This document shows positions 16,649 to 25,113 of a DNA stretch of 64,000 nt, in pieces. The notes under the pieces were generated by a model. It worked only from the letters and a program-made list of their open reading frames with translations, was not told the DNA's origin and made no database searches. The DNA is from Rikenellaceae bacterium (lineage in GTDB: Bacteria > Bacteroidota > Bacteroidia > Bacteroidales > UBA932), in the NCBI GenBank assembly GCA_022766385.1, contig JALEPJ010000018.1, positions 1 through 64,000 of the forward strand, given 5' to 3'. The stretch's first letter is position 1. Each line of letters starts with the position of its first letter. Position numbers and translations under genes: made by a program.

Positions 16649-18826
16649 ATGTCGAAACAAGGAAAGCGCGGGAAAGGTCCCGCAAAAGTGAGCCGCATCG
16701 CAAAGAACGGCCGGAAAAGCGTAAAGAATATGCCACAGTTCACTGGCAAGGCCCTGATGTCGAGAGACGGATCCATCTATGTCCGTATGGAGGGTGATCC
16801 GGACGATATTTATGTAAAGCCTTCCAAGACCAGGAATGCCCTGCACGGGGATACCGTGCGCGTAGCCTTGACCAAGGAAAAAATCGGCAACAGGCACCGC
16901 GAGGGCGAGATACTCGAGATTGTGGAGCGTTCTGGCAAGCCTTTCGTGGGCGTGCTGCATTTCGTGGGCAGCCAGGCCTGGGTGCTGATGCAGAGCAGGA
17001 CTATGCCTTACGATATAGAGGTGGACCAGGCGCAGGCCTTGGAGATGGGCGGTCAGGCCGGTTACAAGGCTGCCGTCGTCGTTGACGGCTGGGAGAGACA
17101 TCAGATCAGCCCTCACGGCCATATAGTTGACGTCCTTGGCCTTCCTGGCGAGAATGATACCGAAATGCATGCCATCCTGGCCGAATTCGGTCTTCCTTAC
17201 AGGTTTGAGAAGGAAATCGAGGATGCCGCTGACCTCATTTCCGAGGAAATAACCCCTCAGGACCTCAAGGGCAGGGAGGATTTCAGAAATACATTGACCT
17301 TCACCATAGACCCTGCGGACGCGAAGGACTTCGACGACGCTTTGTCCTTCAAGAAGCTGGATAACGGCAATTTCGAGGTCGGAGTCCACATTGCCGATGT
17401 CTCTTATTATGTGCTCCCGGGCACTCCTGTCGACAAGGAGGCACAGGCTCGCGGAACCTCGGTCTATCTCGTTGACCGCACCGTCCCTATGCTTCCGGAG
17501 AAGCTCTGCAACAAGCTCTGCTCGCTCCGTCCGAACGAGGACAAGCTCACCTTCTCTGCCATTTTCGAACTGACCCCGCGCGCCGAAGTGAAGCACTGCA
17601 GGCTCCGCCGCAGCATCATCAATTCCGACCGGCGCTTCAACTACGACGAGGCTCAGGCCATCATTGAGGCCGGAACTGCCGGCAATGACATTGACGAGGC
17701 AATATTGACTTGTCACAAGCTTGCGACCCTTATGCGCGAACAGCGCTTCAGGAACGGAGCGATGAACTTCGAGCGCCCTGAGATGAAGGTGCTGGTCGAT
17801 GAGAAGGGAAAGCCGGTGGATGTTTACGAGAAAATCTCGAAGGAGGCCAATTGGCTCATCGAGGAGTTTATGCTCCTTGCCAACAGGAGTGTCGCCGAAT
17901 TCATTGCCACCGATGGCAAGATGAACGGAGTGGCTTCGAAGAAGGCGAAGACCTTTGTTTACCGTATCCACGACGAACCGAATATGGAGAAGGTCGAGGG
18001 CCTGCGCGAACTTGCGGGAAGTTTCGGCTTCACTATGGGTGAGACCAACAGCCCCGAGGCCGTGGCCAGAACCCTCAACGGACTGCTGAATGAGGCCAAG
18101 GGCTCTCCGTCATTCAGTGCGATACAGATAGTTGCGTTAAGGTCAATGGCCAAGGCCAAGTACAGCACCGACAACATCGGCCACTACGGACTTGCCTTCA
18201 AGTACTACACCCATTTCACCTCACCTATTCGCCGTTATCCGGATACTATGGTGCACAGGCTTCTGGCAATGTATCTCGACGGCAAGGACAGTCAGGACAA
18301 GGGCTACTACGAGGCTCAGTGTGTCCACGCCTCAGAGCGTGAATTGATAGCCGCCGATGCGGAGCGCGCTTCGGTCAAGTACAAGCTCGTTGAGTTTATG
18401 CAGGACAAGCTGGGTCAGGAGTTCGATGGCCACATTTCGGGCGTTACCGACTGGGGTATGTATGTCGAAATCGAGCCTACAAAGATTGAAGGTATGGTAT
18501 CCCTCAGGGAAATACGTTCGGATTTCTTTGAGTTCGATGAGAAAAAGAGCAGACTCGTGGGACGCAGGACACACAAGGTATACAACCTGGGTGATCCGGT
18601 GAGGATACGCGTCAAGGCTACCAATCTCGAACAGAAACTTCTGGACTATGAGCTGATAGAAGATGTTGCTCAACAGCTTTCAGAAGAGCTTACGGAGGCA
18701 GTCGAGCCGGCTCCTGTTCACAAGCCGTCAAGGGCCCGCCGCCCATCACGCCCGAGAACATCCGGGAAGGCTTCGGGCAAGACTGTTGGAGCGAAAAGGA
18801 ATTCTGGCAGAAAAAATAAACAGTAG
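16649..18826 (+). CDS. rnr: Ribonuclease R
   Basis: RNase R is a 3'-to-5' exoribonuclease that degrades structured RNA. The 725-residue protein has a basic N-terminus, cold-shock domains (about 25-200), the RNB catalytic domain with the metal-binding DPADAKDFDDALSF (about 220-235), and HYGLAFKYYTHFTSPIRRYPD. An S1 domain (about 595-675, FDGHISGVTDWGMYVEIEP) and a Lys/Arg/Ser/Pro-rich tail (about 690-725), likely an unstructured RNA-binding extension, complete it. It is co-oriented with lpxK and ends 6 bases before the M28 peptidase start. The 526-residue minus-strand ORF at 16391..17971 is a shadow. Confidence 0.97.
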   Translation: MSKQGKRGKGPAKVSRIAKNGRKSVKNMPQFTGKALMSRDGSIYVRMEGDPDDIYVKPSKTRNALHGDTVRVALTKEKIGNRHREGEILEIVERSGKPFVGVLHFVGSQAWVLMQSRTMPYDIEVDQAQALEMGGQAGYKAAVVVDGWERHQISPHGHIVDVLGLPGENDTEMHAILAEFGLPYRFEKEIEDAADLISEEITPQDLKGREDFRNTLTFTIDPADAKDFDDALSFKKLDNGNFEVGVHIADVSYYVLPGTPVDKEAQARGTSVYLVDRTVPMLPEKLCNKLCSLRPNEDKLTFSAIFELTPRAEVKHCRLRRSIINSDRRFNYDEAQAIIEAGTAGNDIDEAILTCHKLATLMREQRFRNGAMNFERPEMKVLVDEKGKPVDVYEKISKEANWLIEEFMLLANRSVAEFIATDGKMNGVASKKAKTFVYRIHDEPNMEKVEGLRELAGSFGFTMGETNSPEAVARTLNGLLNEAKGSPSFSAIQIVALRSMAKAKYSTDNIGHYGLAFKYYTHFTSPIRRYPDTMVHRLLAMYLDGKDSQDKGYYEAQCVHASERELIAADAERASVKYKLVEFMQDKLGQEFDGHISGVTDWGMYVEIEPTKIEGMVSLREIRSDFFEFDEKKSRLVGRRTHKVYNLGDPVRIRVKATNLEQKLLDYELIEDVAQQLSEELTEAVEPAPVHKPSRARRPSRPRTSGKASGKTVGAKRNSGRKNKQ

Positions 18827-18832
18827 AGAGAT

Positions 18833-20302
18833 ATGAGAAAATTGATTATCAGTTTGGCCCTGGTATTGGGCTTGGGCTTGGGGTTCACATCGGGAGCTCA
18901 GGACAAGGTGGTGAAGACCGTTATGGAACTCGGAAGGACCGACAACCGCACTATGGAGCACAATGACTTCCTGTCGAATGTAATAGGCGGCCGAATCGTA
19001 GGTTCACATAACCTTGAAGATGCAGAAAAATGGGTGGCATCCCGCTTCAAGGAATGGGGACTTGAAGTTGAAGTTCAGGAAGTTGGACAGATCAATGTGG
19101 GCTTCAGCCGCGGACCTTGGTCGGGCCGCATGATAGGAGACCAGAGCCTTGAATTGCATTTCGGAACTCCGTCATACACGGCAGGCACCAGAGGTGTACA
19201 GAAAGGACATGTCCTGCTTGAGCCGAAAACCCAGAGAGCTTTTGACAACTGCAAGGGCGCTCTCAAGGGAGCCTGGGTGCTCATCGATGGCAAAACCAAT
19301 GGAATGGCCCTTGACTCGACACCTGCTGCCGACTCTACCCGTGCCGCAAAACGTGAGGCAGGGGAGGATGTGATCGCTCCTTTCTACAGGGAAATGGTTG
19401 AGGCTGGCGTCCTCGGTTTCATCAGGTCAGGAGAACTCCCGCTCCAGATACTGTACGACAGGGCAAATTGCTACAATATCACGATGGAGACCCTTCCGAA
19501 GGTGTGCGACATCATACTCGATTCCCGCCAGTTCGATCTGATAAAGAGCAAGGTGCAGGCCAAGGACAGTTTCCAGCTGGAGTTCAGCATACGCAACAAT
19601 TTCTTCGAGGGGCCGGTGAAATACCACAATATCATAGGCAAGATCAAGGGCAGCAAGTATCCTGACGAGTACGTGATACTGGGCGGACATCTTGATTCTT
19701 ACGATGTTGCTACCGGATCTGTCGATGATGGCAATGGCGTTGCCCTGACTATGGAGGCTGCCCGTCTGCTTGCGGCTGCCGGAGCCAAGCCAAAGCGCAG
19801 CATACTCTTCTGCATATGGACCGGAGAGGAATACGGCCTGCTCGGCTCGCGCTTCTTCGTCGAAAACAAAAGCGTTCCCCTCGAAAAGATTTCGAATTAT
19901 TTCAATCGTGACGGCGGCCCTCTCGCTTCCACGGCCCTCAACGTGCCAGAGGCAATGTACGAGGATTTCGTAAAGGTGGCGGCCCCTATACTTGACTATG
20001 ATCCGGAAATGCCTGTCAGTGTGAATAAGAGGAAAACAGAGCCTCAGCCTCGTCCGACTAAGGCCGGCGGTTCTGATCACGCCTATTTCGCAATGAACGG
20101 CGTCCCTACTATATCCTTCAGCGAGACAGACCCGCTCGGATACAACTTCAATTACAGGACCATATGGCATACCGATATGGACCGTTCGAACCAGGTGATT
20201 CCTGAGTATATGAACCACTCGACCGTGGTCACAGCCGTGGTAGCATACGGACTCGCCAATCTCGACCATCTGCTCTCAAGAGAAGGCCTTTACAGCAATT
20301 AA
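18833..20302 (+). CDS. Secreted M28-family zinc peptidase
   Basis: The 489-residue protein has a signal peptide (MRKLIISLALVLGLGLGFTSG then AQD), so it is probably periplasmic. The M28 catalytic core is shown by the zinc ligands GGHLDSYDVATGSVDDGNG (His and Asp), the WTGEEYG pair of Glu residues (catalytic and zinc-binding) and the late His in GGSDHAYF. An inserted PA-like region lies between about residues 100 and 250. The layout resembles carboxypeptidase Q-like members that release amino acids from dipeptides and small peptides. It is 6 bases after rnr and 3 bases before a GH29 gene, so the two exported hydrolases look co-transcribed. Confidence 0.92.
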   Translation: MRKLIISLALVLGLGLGFTSGAQDKVVKTVMELGRTDNRTMEHNDFLSNVIGGRIVGSHNLEDAEKWVASRFKEWGLEVEVQEVGQINVGFSRGPWSGRMIGDQSLELHFGTPSYTAGTRGVQKGHVLLEPKTQRAFDNCKGALKGAWVLIDGKTNGMALDSTPAADSTRAAKREAGEDVIAPFYREMVEAGVLGFIRSGELPLQILYDRANCYNITMETLPKVCDIILDSRQFDLIKSKVQAKDSFQLEFSIRNNFFEGPVKYHNIIGKIKGSKYPDEYVILGGHLDSYDVATGSVDDGNGVALTMEAARLLAAAGAKPKRSILFCIWTGEEYGLLGSRFFVENKSVPLEKISNYFNRDGGPLASTALNVPEAMYEDFVKVAAPILDYDPEMPVSVNKRKTEPQPRPTKAGGSDHAYFAMNGVPTISFSETDPLGYNFNYRTIWHTDMDRSNQVIPEYMNHSTVVTAVVAYGLANLDHLLSREGLYSN

Positions 20303-20305
20303 GAT

Positions 20306-21637
20306 ATGAAAAGAATCCTGTTGATGCTCTCAGCACTGCTCTCAATGAGCCTGTTGTCCTACTCGCAGGAAGGATATGTTCCAAGTGCTGAGAACATTGC
20401 CGCTCGAGAACGTTTCTCTGCAGACCGTTTTGGAATCTTCATCCACTGGGGCATCTATTCGATGCTCGGGGACGGAGAATGGGTGATGCATAATAAAAAC
20501 ATTGATTATCAGGAGTATTCAAGATTGGCGCAGGGCTTCTGCCCATCCAAGTTCGATGCTTCGCAATGGGTGAGTGCCATCAAGGGTTCAGGCGCGAAGT
20601 ACATCACCATCACCTCCCGTCATCACGACGGATTCTCGATGTTTGACTCAAAGGTTTCCGATTACAATGTGGTCGATGCCACACCTTTCGGACGCGACGT
20701 GATAGGTGAACTGGCTGATGCTTGCTCCGAGCAGGGCATCAGGCTCCACCTCTACTACTCCCATCTGGACTGGGGGCGTACCGATTACGCACCCAAGGGT
20801 CGCACGGGACTTGGCACCGGACGCCCTGAACCTGAAGACCAGGAAGCGAGCTGGGAGCACTATATGGCCTTTATCGACGCCCAGCTGACCGAACTCCTCA
20901 CCCAATACGGTCCTATCGGAGCCATTTGGTTTGACGGCTACTGGGACAAGGACGCGTTGAACCGTGAGGAACTCCATAAGGTATGGAAACTCGACCATGA
21001 GTATGAGCTGATCCACAAGCTACAGCCAGCCTGCCTGGTGGGTAACAACCATCACGTCGATACCTTCCCGGGCGAGGACATCCAGATTTTCGAGCGCGAT
21101 GTTCCGGGACACAATGATTACGGCTACTCCACTCAGCAAATCTCCAGACTTCCACTCGAGACCTGCCAGACTATGAATGACAGCTGGGGCTATCGTATCA
21201 AGGACCTTAACTACAAGAGCCCTGAGTATCTCATCAAGTATCTTGCACAGACTGCAGGCAAGGGAGCAAATCTTCTCCTGAACATAGGCCCCCGCCCAGA
21301 CGGAACCCTTCCTGAAGAAGCCCTCACCAGACTTGAGGCTATGGGCAAATGGCTGAGTGTCAATGGAGAAGCTATCTATGGAACAGAGGCCGGATATGTT
21401 CCTGAGCAGCTTTGGGGCGTTAGCACGCAGAAGGGCAACAAGCTCTATATACACGTCCTTGAATGGCAGGAAAGCATACTCATTCCATCAGGCAGGAACA
21501 GAGTCCTGTCTGCTTATCAGCTTGACGGAGGCCGTAAGGTGGAATTCACCCGGGACAAGCAGTCCATCAGGATTCAGGTTCCTCGTAGCAGCGATCCGGA
21601 CCAGGTGATAGTACTCGAGTTCAAAGAGAATCTCTAA
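20306..21637 (+). CDS. Secreted GH29 alpha-L-fucosidase
   Basis: This 443-residue exported enzyme has a signal peptide ending about SYS-QEG. The GH29 signature is clear: RFGIFIHWGIYSMLGDGEWV, TSRHHDGFSMFDSKVSDYN, and GAIWFDGYWDK, in which about D210 is the likely nucleophile. A C-terminal beta-sandwich follows (about 355-443). It should release fucose from host or plant glycans. It is 3 bases after the M28 peptidase, and joint degradation of glycoproteins is a reasonable inference. Its 3' end overlaps the convergent MATE gene by 17 bases. Confidence 0.95.
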   Translation: MKRILLMLSALLSMSLLSYSQEGYVPSAENIAARERFSADRFGIFIHWGIYSMLGDGEWVMHNKNIDYQEYSRLAQGFCPSKFDASQWVSAIKGSGAKYITITSRHHDGFSMFDSKVSDYNVVDATPFGRDVIGELADACSEQGIRLHLYYSHLDWGRTDYAPKGRTGLGTGRPEPEDQEASWEHYMAFIDAQLTELLTQYGPIGAIWFDGYWDKDALNREELHKVWKLDHEYELIHKLQPACLVGNNHHVDTFPGEDIQIFERDVPGHNDYGYSTQQISRLPLETCQTMNDSWGYRIKDLNYKSPEYLIKYLAQTAGKGANLLLNIGPRPDGTLPEEALTRLEAMGKWLSVNGEAIYGTEAGYVPEQLWGVSTQKGNKLYIHVLEWQESILIPSGRNRVLSAYQLDGGRKVEFTRDKQSIRIQVPRSSDPDQVIVLEFKENL

Positions 21638-23030
21638 AATGTCTGCGCAGCACTTCCTTTTTGTACTGCAGGCTCATTACGAGTGTGCGGGCAAGAAGGT
21701 GCGCGAAGTATGCTCCCATAAGAATGTGTATGGCCAGAGTCTGAAACTCGGCGCTGTCCTGAGATAAACCGCTCTTGGCCTCGAGCAGTCTGATTCCTGC
21801 GCACCAGAAACAGAAGAAGGCAGCACAGGCCGCAAGCATAGCATTGCGTACTCCGGTGGAGGCGGTAGCGCCCAGATAGATGCCGTCCCAGGTGAAGGCA
21901 GGACAGCCGATAAGAGGCATAAGCACCAGCCAGGGCAGGAACTCTCTGCAGGCCTCGTTAACGGCGGTATCAGAGCTCATCAGGGCCAGCAGAGGCTCTC
22001 CTCCGAAGTGATAGAGGGCCATGAATATCAGCACTATACTCATACTCCAGGCGAAAACGTACTTGACTGATTTTCTGGTCATCAATAGGTTTTTCGCACC
22101 TATGAACCTGCCCGTGAGAGCCTCTCCCGCATAGGCGAAACCGTCAGTGAAGAATGAGAATATCATCAGCAGCTTCATCATTATTGTGGTGGAAGCGAGC
22201 ATCAGGTCCCCGTAGCGGGCGGAGATGACGGTCACACCTATGTATATTGCCGTAAAACATATGGAACGCACGAAGATGTCTCCGTTCATTGACATAAATG
22301 CCTTCATTCCACTGCCTTTGAAGGAGGCTGCCAGTTCATCGCGCTTCAGACCTTTGAAGACGATGCTGCGGTACTTGACAAGGGTCCTGACGCAGGCGTA
22401 GAGCAGGCCGGAGTATTGGGCAATGACGGTTCCGAGCGCGATTCCGGGGAAGCCGAGTCCCTGCCACTCGCCCACGCCGAGACTAAGGATTATGCTGGCA
22501 ATGATATTGGTGACGTTGATCACCAGATCTGTCATCATCGAGCTCATCGAGTCCTGCATTCCTATGAACCAGCCCCTGAAGGACATCAGGGAAAGAGTCG
22601 CGGGAGCTGCCCAGATGCGAATAAAGAAGTACTTGAGAGCCAAGGTTTTAACCTCTGGAGAACAATCGACTGCGAGGAAGGCCAGCTTCGTGAAGGGCCA
22701 TTGTACTGCCAGGGTCAATGCGGCTAGACCGAGAGCGAGCAGCAGCGCCCTTGCGAGCAGCAGACCGCACTCCTTCATATCGCTGCGGCCAAGAGCCTGA
22801 GCCGTAAGCCCGCCTGTGCCGACTCTCAGAAAGGCGAAATTCCAATACAGCAGGTCGAAGAGCATTGAACCTACTGAGATGCTTCCTATGAAGGCTGCAA
22901 CGGTGGCGAAGCCGTCGGAGCCGATATGACCTGCCACTGCCACATCGACCATACCCACTATGGGCACGGTGATGTTTGCGAGTATGCTCGGCAGTGCGAG
23001 TCTCAATATTTCCTTGTTGAGTGACTTCAT
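21621..23030 (-). CDS. MATE-family efflux transporter
   Basis: This 469-residue inner-membrane protein has about twelve hydrophobic helices in two related halves. It opens with EILRLALPSILANITVPIVGMVDVAVAGHIG, the typical MATE/DinF start with the conserved VDxxxxGH motif. These pumps export cationic drugs or metabolites using a H+ or Na+ gradient; the substrate is not readable. Loop residues (TGGLTAQALGR) match the DinF-like branch. It starts 15 bases upstream of nothing else on its strand except rsgA, which lies further upstream in the transcription order, so rsgA and this gene may be one transcript. Confidence 0.93.
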   Translation of the reverse strand: MKSLNKEILRLALPSILANITVPIVGMVDVAVAGHIGSDGFATVAAFIGSISVGSMLFDLLYWNFAFLRVGTGGLTAQALGRSDMKECGLLLARALLLALGLAALTLAVQWPFTKLAFLAVDCSPEVKTLALKYFFIRIWAAPATLSLMSFRGWFIGMQDSMSSMMTDLVINVTNIIASIILSLGVGEWQGLGFPGIALGTVIAQYSGLLYACVRTLVKYRSIVFKGLKRDELAASFKGSGMKAFMSMNGDIFVRSICFTAIYIGVTVISARYGDLMLASTTIMMKLLMIFSFFTDGFAYAGEALTGRFIGAKNLLMTRKSVKYVFAWSMSIVLIFMALYHFGGEPLLALMSSDTAVNEACREFLPWLVLMPLIGCPAFTWDGIYLGATASTGVRNAMLAACAAFFCFWCAGIRLLEAKSGLSQDSAEFQTLAIHILMGAYFAHLLARTLVMSLQYKKEVLRRHFRDSL

Positions 23031-23045
23031 CTCTGTTGCAAGGCC

Positions 23046-24044
23046 CTATCTGAATTTGCTGTCCTCCTCAAGCATTCCGAGGTAGGAAGAATAGCGCTCC
23101 GGACTGATGCTGCCATCTTCGACAGCCGCCTTTACTGCGCAACCAGGCTCGTGGGTGTGCGTGCAGGGAGAGAAGCGGCAGTTTCGGGATAATTTGAACA
23201 TTTCAGGGAAGTAAAGGGCGATTTCCTCCTTTTTCAAATCCACCAGTCCGAAACCTCTCAGTCCCGGTGTATCAATGATATATGCTCCGCATTCGGCCCT
23301 GTACATCTCATAGAGGGAGGTCGTGTGCTTGCCCTGAAGATGAACCTCCGAAATGTCTCCCACTTTTAGGTCCAACTTGGGGTCAATGGCCCTGACCAGG
23401 CTGGATTTGCCCACCCCGGATTCGCCGGAAAGGAGACAGATCTTCCCTTTGCAGGCCTCGCGGAGCTCATTTATGCCCTCGCCAGTGACTGCTGATGTCT
23501 CAATGATGCGGTAGCCTGCGCTTTCGTAGATTTCGTGGAAGAGCTTTATTGATTCCGGTGCCTGGTCCCTGTACAGGTCAAGCTTGTTCAGGACTATGGT
23601 CGGCTTTACATTATAGACTTCGCAGGTGAGCAGTATGCGGTCCAGGAAGGGAAGCTTGATTTCGGGGAAATATAGGGATACTATGATGAAGGCCTCATCC
23701 ACGTTGGCCGCAATGACGTGGGACTGGCGGGACAGATTCGTGGATTTCCTTATCAGACAGTTCTTCCTTTCCCGTATGCCAGTAATCACTGCCGGCTTCC
23801 CGGCTACAGCCGGAGGGGCTGAACAAGGCTTGTCATTGCCAAAGTCCTCTGCAACGCTGCCTGGGCGTCCCGTTTCATCCCATTCCCAGCTAACGACATC
23901 TCCTACGGCAACAGGATTGGTGGCAGAACTTCCCTTAAGCCTGATTTTTCCTCTCAGGACAGCGGGAAAAAGCTCCCATTCCGGAAGGCAGCTCAAAAGG
24001 AAATGACTGCCCGCATTCTTGACTACTGTTGCTTCTCCTTTCAT
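23046..24044 (-). CDS. rsgA: Ribosome small-subunit GTPase A
   Basis: RsgA is a circularly permuted GTPase that checks late maturation of the 30S subunit. I place the start at 24044 (MKGEATVVKNAGSHFL), giving 332 residues; the 397-residue track ORF extends through the promoter into the divergent gene. An OB-fold leads (about 1-85). The permuted G-domain follows with NKLD (G4), then GESGVGKSSLVRA (G1) and DTPGLRGFG (G3). The C-terminal zinc site shows CRFSPCTHTHEPGC. It is transcribed divergently from the prenyl synthase from a symmetrical promoter pair, with the MATE gene 15 bases downstream. Confidence 0.96.
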   Translation of the reverse strand: MKGEATVVKNAGSHFLLSCLPEWELFPAVLRGKIRLKGSSATNPVAVGDVVSWEWDETGRPGSVAEDFGNDKPCSAPPAVAGKPAVITGIRERKNCLIRKSTNLSRQSHVIAANVDEAFIIVSLYFPEIKLPFLDRILLTCEVYNVKPTIVLNKLDLYRDQAPESIKLFHEIYESAGYRIIETSAVTGEGINELREACKGKICLLSGESGVGKSSLVRAIDPKLDLKVGDISEVHLQGKHTTSLYEMYRAECGAYIIDTPGLRGFGLVDLKKEEIALYFPEMFKLSRNCRFSPCTHTHEPGCAVKAAVEDGSISPERYSSYLGMLEEDSKFR

Positions 24045-24051
24045 ATTGAAG

Positions 24052-24094
24052 GCAAAGATAAGAAGTAGTTTTGAAAAATGATTCTTATCTTTGC
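24052..24094. promoter_or_regulatory. Symmetrical divergent promoters of rsgA and the prenyl synthase
   Basis: GCAAAGATAAGAA (24052-24064) and TTCTTATCTTTGC (24082-24094) are exact 13-base inverted repeats. Each contains a TATCTTTG -7 box, one facing rsgA on the minus strand and one facing the prenyl synthase on the plus strand. The minus box lies about 7 bases before the rsgA ATG and the plus box 21 bases before the synthase ATG. Confidence 0.65.
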
Positions 24095-24114
24095 GTGATA
24101 CTATTGTACACGAT

Positions 24115-25095
24115 ATGATTTCAGAAGCACAGATAAACAGCGCCGTAGCGGAATTATTCGAAAGGATCAGTTTCCCGGAGGAGCCTGCAGCTCTGTACGA
24201 GCCACTCAGATATATGATTTCCATAGGCGGGAAACGCATACGCCCGAAGCTTTGCCTTCTGGCCTATTCGATGTTCAAGGATGAGCTCGACAGCGAAATC
24301 TTCGAGCCGGCAGCCGCCCTGGAGGTCTTCCACTCCTTCACCCTGCTTCACGACGACATTATGGATAAGTCCCCTCTGCGCCGTGGTATGCCTACGGTCT
24401 GGAAGAAATGGGGCGAGGATACCGCCATCCTGTCCGGTGACGTGATGAACATAGACAGCTACAGGCGCATTGCGATGAGTCCTGCTTCCTGCCAGTCAAA
24501 AGTCCTTGCTCTCTTTACGAAAACCGCAGCCGAGGTTTGCGAGGGTCAGCAGTATGATATGGAATTCGAGAAGGTGGAGCAGGTCTCCATTGCCGAATAT
24601 ATGAAGATGATAGGCTTCAAGACAGCAGCCCTTCTGGCCTGCTCTGCCAAGGTGGGCGCTATTATTGCGGGCGCTGACGGGGAGGCACAGGACGCTCTCT
24701 ACGACTATGGTTACAATCTGGGACTTGCCTTCCAGGTAGCCGATGATTTTCTTGATACCTACGGTGACGAGAAGGTTTTCGGCAAGCCTATAGGCGGCGA
24801 TATCGTGAACGGCAAGAAGAGCTGGCTCGTGACCCGTGCTCTGGAGCTGCTCGAAGACAGGTCGGAACTGTTTGAGGCAATGGAACTTCCAAGCCGGACT
24901 GAAGAGCAGAGGGAGTACAAGATCTCTGCCGTCAAGGCCATTTATGCCCGCCTCGGAATCGCTGAGGCTGCCAAGGCTGAAATCGCCCGTTTGACTTCAT
25001 TGGCAATGGGTTCGCTTCACGGACTCAGCCTTTCGGAGGAGAGACTGGCGCTTCTCGACCGTTTCGCAGACTCACTGGTTTCGCGTGCCAAGTAA
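24115..25095 (+). CDS. Polyprenyl synthetase (short-chain trans-isoprenyl diphosphate synthase)
   Basis: This 326-residue enzyme (start at 24115, MISEAQINSAV; the track start is a TTG inside the promoter) condenses isopentenyl diphosphate with allylic diphosphates. Both aspartate-rich motifs are present: LLHDDIMD with RRGMPT after it, and FQVADDFLDTYGD. GGKRIRPKL and the KTAALLACS stretch are also typical. A Phe five residues before the first DD motif is associated with shorter (C15-C20) products in characterised relatives, so a farnesyl or geranylgeranyl product is my tentative reading. Such products feed quinone and undecaprenyl carrier synthesis. The U32 gene follows after 18 bases. Confidence 0.93.
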   Translation: MISEAQINSAVAELFERISFPEEPAALYEPLRYMISIGGKRIRPKLCLLAYSMFKDELDSEIFEPAAALEVFHSFTLLHDDIMDKSPLRRGMPTVWKKWGEDTAILSGDVMNIDSYRRIAMSPASCQSKVLALFTKTAAEVCEGQQYDMEFEKVEQVSIAEYMKMIGFKTAALLACSAKVGAIIAGADGEAQDALYDYGYNLGLAFQVADDFLDTYGDEKVFGKPIGGDIVNGKKSWLVTRALELLEDRSELFEAMELPSRTEEQREYKISAVKAIYARLGIAEAAKAEIARLTSLAMGSLHGLSLSEERLALLDRFADSLVSRAK

Positions 25096-25113
25096 GACCC
25101 AAAAGCTCAGGAA

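Noticed and set aside
16391-17971. 526-residue minus-strand ORF
   Set aside because: It is antisense to lpxK and rnr, both unmistakable. The long open frame is a by-product of codon bias.
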